From assembly GCA_035235625.1 (NCBI GenBank), contig CP141140.1:62984581-63048580 (forward strand): 64,000 bases of DNA. The letters run 5' to 3'. Below, piece by piece: positions 37,700 to 49,176 of this stretch; the first letter of the stretch is position 1; each line of letters starts with the position of its first letter. A model generated the notes under the pieces. It did no database searches and was not told where the DNA came from. It was given only the letters and a program-made list of their open reading frames with translations. A program made the position numbers and the translations under genes. The DNA comes from Saururus chinensis. Its lineage: Eukaryota > Streptophyta > Magnoliopsida > Piperales > Saururaceae.

Positions 37700-38258
37700 C
37701 GGCCAGAGGGAGCAGCTGCAGGCAGGCGAGGAGACCATGGCGTCATGCAAATTAAGCCTCTGAGCTTTGAAATTCCAGGCGGGGCCCGTGGGGGGCATCG
37801 ATTTTCCGTAACAGACTCGGTGCCTCCTGCCGGTCCAGCCCCACGGACGGACCGGCGAATCCAGGCCGCCCATATGTTTGCAGCTGGGTCGGTCAACCGA
37901 GTCGGTCGTCAAGCCCTTCCATGTGCTAACTCACAGCACTCGTCTTCTGTCCTACGTGACGGTCGTGCCCGGGCTGGACCGGTTCGTAAGTTTTAGGTGG
38001 ACCCTACCAATCAGGTGGTGACAGGTGTCTCACATTGGGAAAAGTTCAATGTTTCCCTGCCAAGTCCAATGTTCTCACCTGGACGAATTTCAAGATTAAT
38101 GTGGAGATGGTGGTCATGTGTCGACGTGGGCCGCGTGGGACCGGGTTGGGTGGAAGACCGGTTTGCTCGTTGGGCACGTGAAAGCAACAGCCCGGTTCGA
38201 TTCAAGATGTGACAAGTAAAGGCGCTATGCACCATTTTTCTTCACCAGATTGCACTCA
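37700..38258. other. LBD upstream region
   Basis: GC-richer than its surroundings. Several overlapping frames exist on both strands (for example 37745-37996 and 38011-38235), but none has a domain and none looks like a gene. It probably holds the LBD promoter; I recognise no further element with confidence. Confidence 0.45.
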
Positions 38259-38259
38259 T

Positions 38260-39233
38260 TTTTCTACCCCGTTTTTATTTTTCCAATCCCGTTGGAAAAA
38301 AAGGGCATGTACAGAGAGAGGGTTTGGCACCCCACCACACTCCTGGGGAAGCTGTTGACGTTCTAGATCCAACTATGCGGCCTTTGCATCATAATTAATA
38401 TTATATGTCCCTCTAATTACTTATAGAATTTTTAGTCTTATTTACATTTTTTTATAATACTTTATTAATTTTATATTAATAATTTCACTTAAAAAATAAA
38501 TAGAATTAATAATATGAGAACTATCAGAGCCATTGGATTGACACTGTACACTTTAGAATAGGAATGCCGTGTTGAATATATAGTAAACCCTAATCCGACT
38601 CTAATATAGGGTTTTTAAATTTACCCCAAATAGTTATTTAAGGCTTAAGGTTCAGGTTTCAAGTGATTCAATTCAACCTGATCTTATTAAAGTTATGAAT
38701 ATAATTTTTTCATATTTTGATAAAATATAATTTAACCTTAATAAATTGAGTTTGAGTTTTTAAATTCAACCTAAATAAATATTCAAGTTTATTATCTTAA
38801 ATAGTATCGAATTTAGGTTTTATCAAACCTGACCGGAACCGACCATGTGACATTCCTAGTCTAGAAGATCTGAAATTTATGGACAACATTAGGGAGAGGA
38901 TAAAAAATTCTTCCTTTGTGAACACATTGGAGGAGCCGGACTAGAATTTATTAGGGAAAGGCAAGGGATGGTTAGGGGGTAACGTAATTAATAGGGTCAC
39001 AGTTGGACTGAATTAAATTGAGTCTTTATAATGGGCCTTTTAGGGGTTTAATGGTGTTTGGCAAGAAGAAGAAAGAAGAAGAAGAGGCTTACGCGGCAGC
39101 TACCGTTATTCCATTAGCTTTTCCTTATAATTGGACTCTTGTCTGATTTTGGGTTTCACACTCAAGTCCAGCTCCCTTTTAATAGGCAGCGTTCTTTGTG
39201 TAAGTAGAGGCTGCTTAAACTGCATGATTATAA
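38260..39233 (+). repeat. Duplicated segment, copy 1
   Basis: Collinear with 40499-41786. Shared blocks: GGCACCCCACC, GTTCTAGATCCAA (TATT-prefixed in the copy), the GGTTT-rich middle, GGTTTAATGGT-TTTGGCAAGAA, TAGGCAGC and GTGTAAGTAGAGG followed by GCTTAAACTGCA. This copy lacks the inverted-repeat arm and the four-unit expansion found in copy 2. It continues past 39233 where copy 2 is cut by the Helitron, so it gives the paralogous empty site. Confidence 0.7.
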
Positions 39234-39806
39234 AATATAAAATGATCTTGCTTCTGTGTCTCTTCCTATGGTCTCTTCATCTCCTCTTACCTGCACGCCT
39301 AGTTGCATGTGATAGAAGTTCTCCTTTAAGGTGCAACTTCAGTTTTATTAGATTGCTAATGGTTCATCTTTTTATTGTAAAAATAAATCCTTAATCCTAC
39401 TGAAGAGCTAATATATAAAATGCCCTTGTCATGCGTGACTAAACAAAGCAATACGTTTTTTAGTTTGCATTAAAAGAAGCTCAATATTGGGGTCAATAAA
39501 TTTGTCATCCATTTTTAGTCATTTTTTAAATATAAAAATAAAGATTTTGTTATTATTAACCCAAGCTCACACACGTCAACATGAGCTTATACATTCAACC
39601 AAAATCTAAAGGTAGACATAACTCATGGGGCAGACAAATTATCTATTTTTTTAAGTCGTTGGACCTCATTTTAACGGCTCATGATACCTGAGATCAAGAT
39701 GACACATATAAGCCCAGGCTGATACAAATTTTTCCTAAAGTAATAAACTCTCTGTGTACATGAGAGATCAACCTAAGGGTTAAAATTATACCGGGCCGGG
39801 CGTGGC
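39234..39806. other. Intergenic, no supported gene
   Basis: AT-rich, with short frames only. GCCCAGGCT- and CAAGCTCA-type short repeats are scattered here, but I cannot define an element. Confidence 0.5.
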
Positions 39807-40057
39807 TAGGCCCAGCCAGTCCTATCCAAGCTGTAAATGAGTCGGGCCTGCCTTAGGCCGCATGGAAGGGGTCTCCTAAAAGAACACATGCTGTAATCAG
39901 CACAAAAATATGCTACAAGGCTGATATAAAAATAAAATGGTGGGTTGGACATGGGTGAAACGGGGGAGATAAGGAAGAAGTGGGCTTTGAACGTACATGG
40001 ATGCCGAGAAATAAATGGACGATCTACATGTTTGGCACTTTGTATTGGGCCAAAGTA
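39807..40057 (+). repeat. Long inverted repeat, left arm
   Basis: This 250-bp arm is the reverse complement of 40789-41041 with high identity. For example, AGTCCTATCCAAGCTGTAAA here faces TTTACAGCTTGGCTAGGACT there. The two open frames over the arms encode the same peptide only because of the inversion. Confidence 0.85.
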
Positions 40058-40252
40058 TTGGAGGCCCATCGGTTCACCTCAGGATATGGGCTGGGCGTGG
40101 GCCTAGCCTAGCCAACGGATCGAATGGCTTGTGGCCTGAGCCCATCCCATTTTTAGACGAGCCTAATAAATTTTCGCCCGACCCATGGCCCTGTTTTTTT
40201 GCAGGTTGAGTGGCTAGCCTAATTGTGCTTGCACCACTTCAGCACTAAGTAA

Positions 40253-40456
40253 TGCTCCCTCCATCCCCAACTAATAGCTCTATTTAACAAAAAAAAATTA
40301 TTTTATATTAATAATTTTATTTTATTTTATTTAAATAATTAAATACCTAAAAAAATATTATAATCATATTTTTTTTTTCTTAGATGTTAGTTTCGCTATT
40401 TAATAAAATTTATTATTTTTTTAAATATAATTATTAATATAAAATGAAAGAAGTAT
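40253..40456. mobile_element. Stowaway-like MITE, longer variant
   Basis: The left end is GCTCCCTCCATCCCCAACTA with an ATAGCTCTATTTAA core. The right end is TATTAATATAAAATGAAAGA and AGTATA. The inside repeats ATAATTTTATTTTATTTTAT and its complement. It is about 200 bp. Confidence 0.55.
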
Positions 40457-40673
40457 ATATTAAAAGAATCAAGACAAAAAAAATATGCTAATATTGATTT
40501 TTCTAACCCTTTTTATTTTTCTAATTGAAAAAAATGGGCATGCACATTTGGCACCCCACCGCTTGAAAGTTGTTGACATTCTAGATCCAATGATATGGCC
40601 TTTACATCATCATAAATACTATACATTCATCTAATTACTTAGAATTTTTAGTCATCTCATTGACATCTTATAA

Positions 40674-40747
40674 TACTCTATTTATCTTATATTAATAGTT
40701 TTACTTAAAAATTAAATAAAATTATTACTGTGAGATGGAGAGAGTAT
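40674..40747. mobile_element. Stowaway-like MITE
   Basis: TACTCTATTTATCTTATATT at the left pairs with TACTGTGAGATGGAGAGAGT at the right, about 74 bp. A decayed counterpart is present in duplicated segment copy 1 (about 38452-38520), so the insertion predates that duplication. Confidence 0.55.
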
Positions 40748-40788
40748 CTTTTATTCTATTAGAGGTGTCAATTATCAGAATTGACATA

Positions 40789-41041
40789 GTACTTTGGCAC
40801 AATACAAAGTGCCAAACCATGCAGATCGTCCATTTCTCTCTCGGCATCCAACGTACGTTCAAAGCCCACTTCTTCCTTATCTCCCATGTTTCACCCATGT
40901 CCAACCCACCATTTTATTTTTATATCAGCCTTGTAGCATATTTTTGTGCTGATTACAGCATGTGTTCTTTTAGGAGACCCCTTCCAGGCGGCCTAAGGCC
41001 GGCCCGACTCATTTACAGCTTGGCTAGGACTGGCTGGGCCT
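40789..41041 (-). repeat. Long inverted repeat, right arm
   Basis: Reverse complement of 39807-40057, lying inside duplicated segment copy 2 where copy 1 has no counterpart. It is therefore an insertion later than that duplication. Confidence 0.85.
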
Positions 41042-41473
41042 ATAATTGGGATATCACTCGGGGCCAGGTACATAGTAATACCTAACCCGATCTGACCCTA
41101 ATGGATTGGGTTTAGGTTTTTAAATTCACCTTGAATAGCTATTCGGGTTAGGTTTGGGTTTCAAGTAATCCAACTCAACTCGACCCTTTTAATGTTATAA
41201 ATATAGTTTTTTTTTTGTATTTTTCTTTGTAGTTTTATAAAATTCGACCGACCCGGTCCTAATGGGTCGGGTTTGAGTTTACAAATTCAACCCAAATAGC
41301 TATTGGGGTTTACTATTTCTTAAATGGTATTAGGTTTGAGTTTTGTCAAACCTAACATGAACCCGACCTTGTGGCATTCCTAGTCTAGAAGATTTAATAT
41401 TTAAACAATACTAGGAAGAGGATAAAACATTCTTCATTTGTAAACACATCAATGGGCCTATCAATACGTTTTT

Positions 41474-41670
41474 AGGGGTTTAATGGTATTTGGTAAGAAG
41501 AGGCCCATGCGGTAGCCACCGTTATAGGGGTTTAATGGTATTTGGCAAGAAGAGGCCCATATCGTTATTCATGTTTAATGGTATTTGGCAAGAAGAGGCC
41601 CATACCGTTATTCAGGTTTAATGGTATTTGGCAAGAAGAGGCCCACGCGGTAGCCACCGTTATTCGATTA
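41474..41670 (+). repeat. Four-unit tandem expansion, 43-54 bp units
   Basis: GGTTTAATGGTATTTGGCAA followed by GAAGAGGCCCA occurs four times. Duplicated segment copy 1 has one such unit (about 39046-39110). The first and last units keep the GCGGTAGCCACCGTTAT tail, and the middle two have a shorter CCGTTATTC tail. Confidence 0.85.
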
Positions 41671-41786
41671 ACTTTTCCTTATTACTAGACTCTTGCCCTA
41701 TTTTGTTTCCCACTCGCAGTCCGATTCCCTTTTAATAGGCAGCATGCTGTGTGTAAGTAGAGGCAGCTTAAACTGCACAATTATAA

Positions 41787-41816
41787 CTAGTAAATGTGTA
41801 CGTGCATTTTGCACGT
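41787..41816 (-). terminator. Helitron 3' terminal hairpin and CTAG end
   Basis: A 7-8 bp stem with a short A/T loop, then ACACATTTA and CTAG. In Helitrons this structure marks the end of rolling-circle transfer. It is clean here even though the element's genes are decayed. Confidence 0.75.
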
Positions 41817-42633
41817 GTAACGGAATGAACAAAGTCATGGTATGTTAAAAATAGATAATGAATTATATATTTTTTGTGAATAATTTAAATAAGTTACAAA
41901 ACTTAATGTTTTCCCATTGATCTAGACCTTGATCCTATAGTTCTTTGTCAGAAATAAATAAATAAGCACTACTGTAATCTTTAACCTTATGGAAGCATTT
42001 GACGGTCATTGCAAGCTACTTCGCCTACATTTGTTGCTTTTTATATAAAAAAATGTCAAAAAAATTAGTAGGAAAAGAGAATGATTGATTGGTTTTTATG
42101 TGTGTTTTAGCTTGTAAATCGTGTACACTAATGGACACTAGTTGTGTAGAAGGTTTTTTTCCTAATTTATTTTTCTTTTGTTTTGATAATAAAAATGAAA
42201 GGCTCCCATAGAACTCTTTTGATTATAGATTGAAACCCTTCTTAATTGGACATTTAAATGTGAATTTTAAAATATGTAAATTCAATGAAGTCAATAAAAT
42301 AACTATTTAATATTTTGTATGATGAATAATCATAAGCAAATTACTTTTGTATTCTAAAAGTCAAACTTAAGTTAGTATGATAATTGTGTTTACCACTTCA
42401 AAATCTTGTAGTTTTGTGTCTTTCCGTCTCTACTAAAGAACCTCATATAGTTATTGTTGTTGGATGAATAGAGATGACATAAAAAAATAAATTAGTAAAT
42501 TTTAATAATTCTTTATTTTGTTAAATGTATATTTTACATGTCATCAACTATGTCAAATGATTGTCTTTCGACATTTTCTATATTTTCTTTTCGTCTTATT
42601 GTACGTTGATCAACTTTGATAATGATGTCAAGA

Positions 42634-42658
42634 ATATATATATATATATATATATATA
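42634..42658. repeat. (TA)n microsatellite
   Basis: A short TA run in the Helitron remnant just left of the MULE. Confidence 0.9.
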
Positions 42659-42689
42659 GGTCATTCATTTATTTTTGTTAGAATATTAA

Positions 42690-42698
42690 TTAAAATAA
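42690..42698 (+). repeat. MULE target-site duplication, left
   Basis: TTAAAATAA directly precedes the element's first base. It is identical to 49433-49441. A 9-bp duplication is diagnostic of the Mutator superfamily. Confidence 0.85.
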
Positions 42699-42955
42699 GG
42701 GAAAATTATTAAAATAATAATTAAAAAAAATATTTACCAAAATATACCACTTTGGGAAATATTTCTCAAAGTGGTGTTCGTTTTTGCCACGCTGGCGCCA
42801 GCGTAGCTTTTTTTTTATATTTTTTAAGTTGATTTCGTCGTTTAGAACGACGAAACCTTTTATTACTTGACCCGGTTTTGTCGTTCAGAACGACGAAATC
42901 AGCTTAAGTTGATTTCGTCGTTCTGAACGACGAAACTACCACGTTTGTCTTATTT
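42699..42955 (+). repeat. MULE terminal inverted repeat, left
   Basis: Pairs with 49180-49432. Landmarks in order are the AT-rich tip, ATATACCACTTTGGGAAATA, GTGTTCGTTTTTGCCA, a GCTGGCGCCAGC palindrome, and CGTCGTT/AACGACG palindromes separated by CTTTTATTACTTGACCCGGT. A fourth palindrome (42981-43007) lies just inside. Confidence 0.9.
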
Positions 42956-43233
42956 CGGGCTCAGTCGTGGGAAGGACACTGATTTCGTCGTTCTAAACGA
43001 CGAAATCAAATTAAATTTTTTTAAAATTACTATTTAAAACTAATTTTATCACCTGTCCCTGTTCATTCATTCAAAACACAGAACACAAAACACAGATGTA
43101 TATGCACGACTTCATTCATTCCACCCATAACAAATATCACCATAACAAATATCACTATCACGAATATCACCATAACAAATATAAGTAAAGTACATCATAT
43201 ACGAGTAACAAATATAATACATCACAAATAATA

Positions 43234-45531
43234 TCATAATCTCCTACGTCCTCGTCCTCGCCCTCGCCCTCGTTCTCGACGGGGGTGTACGAGCTCCTTA
43301 TGATCTACCTCTGGCTGTGGCTCTAACTCGGGCTCCGACTGGGGCTGGGGCTCCAGCTGCGACTTCATGTCAGGCTCCTGCTCGGGCTCCGGCTCAGCAT
43401 AAGTAATAGATGGTACAATACGAGCTGGCCAATGTCGTCTATAATATAAAATCGGATCTGGCTGAGTGACATGTGTAGTGTCTGGAAATGATGAACCTGG
43501 AGGAGAGTTATATGCTGCTGATGATGATGGAATATCAGGGCATGAAGAGTGCATTGGCTGCGTCTGAGCGGCCTCGTCGACAGGATAATCTCGATGAACA
43601 TCCGTAATCACCGAATGAAGTAGTGGCAAGCTACAAAGGACATCATTAGACGATCTAATCACCGACTCACATGCTGCTGCTAAGTCCTCACGCGAAATAC
43701 AGGTGACAAGTGCATCACTCAAATACGCATTAGTATGTCGAAGCTGACGAAGCTATAAAAAAATAAATTAAATATTAGATAAATAATTAAAACGAAATAA
43801 GAAAATAATGTATGCCTTAATTAACAAAGTTGTACTTACTAGAGCTGCCTCAGATGCTCCCCTAGGCTGATATGTCATCTCCTCTACATCATCGCGCGGT
43901 AAAATATATCAATGTGTAATCGGTAAATACCAGTGCATATAAATACTACGAACATCTCGCAATGTCGTGCCAGCTCCCCTCTAATAATAGTGGATCTCCT
44001 ATCCTCCCATCGAGCAATATACGACGCATGATATATAGCCCAGTCGGTAATATGGCGGCCCTGTCGAGTGATGCGATGGACAAACTCGACAGTAGAAGGT
44101 GGGACCCCTTGCTCCAGGTTAAACTGGAGCATTACACGATTTGGCACATACATCTCTATAATCTCATAACATATGAGAGGGGTTCGAGAAAGCCACACCT
44201 CTCGACCGTCAGTGCAGAGTGGAGGTATCACAGCGAACAAGTCCTCCGAGTACGGCTGCCAAATAATCTATATAATATATAAAGATAAGTTAGTTTAAAT
44301 AACGACAAAATTTTTTAAAATCATTATATAAAAAAGTTCAACACGGTAATAAAATTACCTGGTATGGCCGCTGGTAGTCTAACTCCCCTCTATACAAACG
44401 GAGGACTCCTTGTGGATTTTCGGTTCTCTTCTTCCGAACATTCCACCTTAAGGAGTTAAATTTAAGAAATGAGTTCAACATATGTTCATAAAACGTTGCA
44501 TAAAAAGTAATGTGGTAAACATAAATACAACCTACCTCACCCCTAATGGAGCACCCTCGACCAAGCGACCCATCTCAGCAGTTGGTCGGCCGACGTGTAA
44601 GTGCTCCCACGACCATAACTATGTCATAAAATAGTGATAACAAATATTAGAAATAAAAAATTATACGTGACTAAAACTCCAAGTAAAGTTACACAATTAT
44701 TTACTTGAAGAAGAGTCAGACAGCCCGCAATCCCCGAGGTCATGGCCTGGCATGCCTTTCCTAACTCTCGGTATAAGAATGCGAGAGTAGCACTGCCCCA
44801 TGAATAAGCGCCAGCCATGTCAAAGTCGTGAAGGAGAGAGAGATACGAAACATGCACGTGGCTGCTCGTGGTATCCGCAAATATGGTGGCTCCAAGTAAA
44901 TGCAATATATAGGCTCGTGCATGCTGCTCGATAACTATCTCTGTAGCATCGGCTGGGAGCTCACGAAACTCCTGTAAGAGCCATCGTAGGCTCACTCGGC
45001 TACCACGCATCACTGTAGGAGGAGGAGCTCTACCAAGAAGTCTAAGTAATATATCCATATGAGCTCCTCCTGTCGTGCCTGTCACTGGATGTCCATCAAT
45101 ACGGAGTCCTAATAGAACTGCCACATCCATGAGCGTGATGGACATCTCTCCATATGACAAATGAAACGTCTGTGTCTCCCTCCTCCATCTCTCAACAAGA
45201 GCTGTCAATAGAGGCCGATCGAGACGAACATACTGTAGATGAATGAAATGGCCGAATCCAGCTCGCTCGATATAAGGTAATATACGCTCATCTATAGGCC
45301 AATGGCGGAGGTATTTAAAATGTTCGGTGCACTCAAGGCACCCGGGGTCCTATAATAAATTTTAAAATTATAACATGTCGTATTATATCAACCAAAAAAT
45401 AATGAAACAAATTTTAAAAAAAGTTATCATACCTCTCCTCTCCAAATAGCAGCAGACCTATGTGACTCCTGCTCTACGAGTAAAGAAGCGTCACTCGGGC
45501 CTGGCCCGTAACAAGGCTCTGCATGATCCAT
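43234..45531 (-). pseudogene. Plant mobile domain (PMD, MAIN-like) protein gene of the MULE
   Basis: Six exons fit: 45531-45433, 45349-44705, 44618-44536, 44446-44359, 44267-43840 and 43752-43234, all with GT/AG borders; the first five joins keep phase. It starts MDHAEPCYGPGPSD. The PMD core includes DPGCLECTEHF, ERAGFGHFIHLQYVRLDRPL, TALVERWRRETQTFHLSYGE and LMDVAVLLGLRIDGHPVTG, then LWSWEHLHVGRP and a VPLICYEI-like block. The last exon gives a Glu/Pro repeat tail (EPQPQSEPELEPQPE) and an RGRGRGRGRR end. PMD proteins are related to Arabidopsis MAIN/MAIL1, nuclear proteins acting in silencing and genome integrity; TE-borne relatives are known. In exon 5 the frame shifts and a stop occurs near YMHWYLPITH, so this copy appears broken late in the domain unless an unrecognised splice avoids it. 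Function in the element is unknown. Confidence 0.75.
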
Positions 45532-45626
45532 ATGATCTGTGGAAGATGAAGATCATATCATTAATCGTAAGGAATACATGCGTACGTAACTAAAAAATAT
45601 AATAAATACAGAGGTTGATTATATGT

Positions 45627-48472
45627 TTACCAATCAACAGGAGGGTTTCTACATGATTTACTATTATGCCCACTTTGTTTACACCTCATGCATTTATATC
45701 CTCCTCTACCATCTCTTTCCATTGTTCTGCGGTCCATGGTATTCCTAATGCGAACAGACCGTGGGCGACCGGGTTGCCTTGTTGCTATCGGTGGGTATAA
45801 CACAAACGGTATATCCCTCTCCCAATACTCCCGACCACGAGGAGAATAAAATTCTGCGGAGTACACATTTCTATAAGTAGAAGATGTGTAAAACAGTGAT
45901 GCATTGATTGGCTCCCGCCGCTTTGCCCACACGGCGATAAGGTGCGAGCAAGGATAACCATAAACCTGAGGGATGTTGCATGTACAAGTATGCATCGCAG
46001 CATTTACCATAACCTTGCAGGCACGAATGGATGTCACTTCGTACTGACTCCTGTTGATCCTATTAAATATATACTCCCCAATTTTTCTTGTTTGCTCTCT
46101 CAATATGGCTTCCACTCTAGGAGTATATGGGGTGACTATGGCAGAGGCGGCAGAAGATCATTTAACAAAAAATTTTATGAGCCGATAAAAGATAGCTGAC
46201 ACTAAAGCCTGCATGGGTAACCCTCGTGCCCCATTCAAGACGCTATTTAAACTTTCAGCCATATTTGTAGTCGTCATGCCAAATGTCATAAAACCACCGT
46301 GTGCATGGGACCACTGTGCGGGATGCAATTCTCCTCCTAAGAGGAGATGTTTTGCCCTAGGACTCTCTTGACCAATCAAGTCCATTTTAGCATCAAACTT
46401 TTCTACTGTGAGTGCACAAGCTGCTGCCCCAATCAAGTCCGTCAGTGTATCATTTTTGAACTCCTTAAAATTTGCTTTTATGTGACGGATGCAATAACGA
46501 TGGTGGTAATCCGGCTCTGGAAGAACCTCAGGCACTGCCTTCTAAAGCCCCTTATGTCGATCTGAAATAATGACGATGTTCGTCATGCCCATCAGTACAT
46601 GATCCCTCAATTCCATTAGAAACTATTTCCAATTATCTCCGTCTTCCTTCACGACAAGCCCGAATGCAAGAGGAAATAACCCATTATTTCCATCTGTAGC
46701 CGTTGCAGCCATAAGAGCACCAGGATATCTGCCATACAAGTGAGTGGCATCAACGCCAATCACAGGGATGCAATGTCGAAACCCAGCTATAGACGGCCCA
46801 AACGCCCAAAACAACCGTCTAAATCTCCTACAAGTGCCACCATCTGCACGAGGTACTACATCATCCTCTAAGCGGTAGTAGGTGTCAAGATTGGCTTCTT
46901 GCACCGCCCTTAGGTACATTGGCAACAATTTATACGATTCTACCCAATCTCCATAAATGGCCTTGATCGCCATATTCCTTGCTGCCCATGCTTTCTTATA
47001 AGATATGTCAACATGATACTTCTCCTTCATTCTTTGAATAATATCCCCTGGTGTGAGAGTTAATTCGGCTTGGATAGCGGGCATTATGACCTTCGAAATA
47101 AAGGAGGCACTGCACTGCCTATGATCTGTGCTAAGCTGGGCATTCCGACATGTGTGGTCACCTTTGTACGTCTTCAATTTAAAGAACCCACCACCCCTTT
47201 TGATTGAGCCATGCACTCTCCAAGGGCAAGTGCTATCAATGCACTTCACTGTATACTCCGCCGGATTGGCTCGTACAACCTTGTATTCGACATGATTTTG
47301 AATGGAAAACTCCTGCAAGGCTGTAACGAATGCTTCTTTATTCTCAAAGATGCGGCCAACGTATAACTCATCTTCATTTTGTTGGTCCAAATCCATTGTA
47401 GAATTCACTGCCGCATCTATCTCCTCATCTGTGATGTGTGCATAAGTGGCTCCACTTCACAGTACGGCGGCTCTTCATCATCTACATTCATATCATTCCC
47501 AGCAATGACATTGTCTACCGCATCATCCCCCTCGCCGTCAACCATCTGTTGAGCACTTTCTTCACCTCTAACCCCTTCTACATTCATATCAGAATCTTCT
47601 CCACTTACTTCGTCAATATTATCTTCACCTTCATTATCCTCATTTTCATCAATATCTTCACCGTAGACATATCCCCCCTACATATAAACATCGCATATGT
47701 ATTAAATTTCGTAAGCCTAAAAAAGTTAAATTCATTTATAAATATATATTTCACCTTTGATTAGATGGTCCAGCATCGGTATGACCAACATACGTGTAGG
47801 GGTAATGAAGGCCCATCGAACTTTGAGTTTCATACCATGCACCGCCTTGAGACATTTGAACGCTAAATGGCTCGTGTGCATGCGTCGTAGACCTTCCATA
47901 TTACACATAAAATCTCAAAATTTAGCTAAACGTATTTTCATTAAAGGATAATAAGATTGAAAACGTATTCACAACTAAATCAACCCTTACCTCCAAGTAG
48001 GTCCACTTCCATCGTAAATAGGGGCAGACGACCTATGACGTTCATTTGAAGCTACTGTCATAGATAAATTTCCCTCTTCTTCGTCGTCCACCGACACTTG
48101 CATATGACTTTCATTGTTCACATTTCTATCCGAGCTCCTTTGTAAGCTTCTATGAGAGCTCCTATGTGAACTACTTCGCCTTTCACTAGTCACTCGGGCC
48201 TCTTTTTCGAGAAATAACTCGAAAGAAATTATGTGACGCGAGTGGTGAAACATAAAAGCCATTGATGAATCATCATTTATGTTCATTAGTATCATTCTCG
48301 ATCCATAGGATGGAAGATTACATTTGATAGTAATTTTCCATCTTCTTCGATCTAACCCAACCTTACTTGCTACGTGCATCTCAAATTCATCAAATATAGA
48401 CGGTTTCTTCATTAATAATCCTTCTATGCGTCCGTCGTAGTTAATGAAAAAACTAACCATTTCTTCTGCCAT
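45627..48472 (-). pseudogene. MURA-type MULE transposase, decayed
   Basis: It starts MAEEMVSFFINYDGRIEG (48472), a PB1-like N-terminal module. A second exon (47892-47755) and a third (from about 47670) carry an acidic linker. DNA-binding MuDR domain: YVGRIFENKEAFVTALQEFS through CPWRVHGSIK. MULE catalytic domain: first Asp in IPVIGVDATHLYG, second in IVIISDRHKG, candidate Glu in NMAESLNSVL. C-terminal SWIM finger: CTCNIPQVYGYPCSHLIAV. CCHC knuckle: CMRCKQSGHNSKSC. Lesions seen: a frameshift just before ITDEEIDAAVNSTM (about 47440), stops after NWK (46622), after RHKGL (about 46543) and after IKFFVK (46158). It transposes DNA by cut-and-paste in intact relatives. This copy could only be moved by another element's enzyme. 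Confidence 0.85.
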
Positions 48473-49176
48473 TTCTATTCAATTAATTCATAAATAATAA
48501 ATTAAATTAATATTAGATTAAGCAAACTAATACTAATATTTACCCTAACAAATATATTTTCAAAATATATACGCACAGAAACTAATAACTTTACTAAGTA
48601 TATAAGCATATCATTAATAATTTATATTAATGAGTAAATTTTCTGATTAATAAAATTACACAATTGATGCAATAACGCATACAATGTCACAAATCATATA
48701 AAAACAAGTTCAAAAACTCAAATCCTCCTTATTTTCCAAAATTTGAGAGACTTGCCATCTTAAAAAACAAAAACTCATTAATTAAAAATCCATCTCAATT
48801 TAATAATCTTAAACAAAAAAAACACACAAAATGACTTAGAACAATACATCTAAAATTAGGGCTCAATGATAGGACATTCAAAACTTCAAATTTTTTCAAT
48901 GTAATATACAAAAGCTATATTTCTTCAATGTAACATATAAAAGATATATTACAACGATTGAAAAACAAGTAAATAAAAAAAAAAAGAAAAACATGCACCA
49001 AAAAAATGAAACGGGAGCGGCTCGACGTGGGCAGCGGCGGGCTAGACCAAGGCGGCGGCGGGCTGGATGGCGGCGGCGAGATTGGCAACGTCCGGATGTC
49101 GGCAAAAGCGGCGGAGCGAAAACCAGTCACTGGAACGCGATGGGAGGCGGAGCGGAGCCGCGGATTTAACGACGAT
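48473..49176. other. Transposase upstream region within the MULE
   Basis: About 700 bp between the transposase start and the right TIR: AT-rich, then a short GGCGGCGG-rich patch (49030-49090). It presumably holds the transposase promoter and leader. The frames at 48896-49233 are low-complexity and lack domains. Confidence 0.5.

Larger units (their letters stand above)
40058..40788. other. Spacer of the long inverted repeat
   Basis: About 730 bp with two MITEs and the first part of duplicated segment copy 2. It has no gene. A transcript through both arms would fold into a hairpin with this loop. Confidence 0.6.
40499..41786 (+). repeat. Duplicated segment, copy 2
   Basis: A diverged copy of 38260-39233. 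It gained the right arm of the long inverted repeat (about 40760-41055) and a local four-unit expansion (41474-41670). Similarity to copy 1 ends at ATTATAA (41780-41786), exactly at the Helitron terminus. Confidence 0.7.

Noticed and set aside
37745-38235. Overlapping frames upstream of the LBD gene
   Set aside because: Open on both strands because of higher GC; no domains or plausible gene structure.
39806-41085. Matching peptides on opposite strands (39806-40069 and 40735-41085)
   Set aside because: The match is explained by the long inverted repeat; no domain and no sign of selection that I can see.
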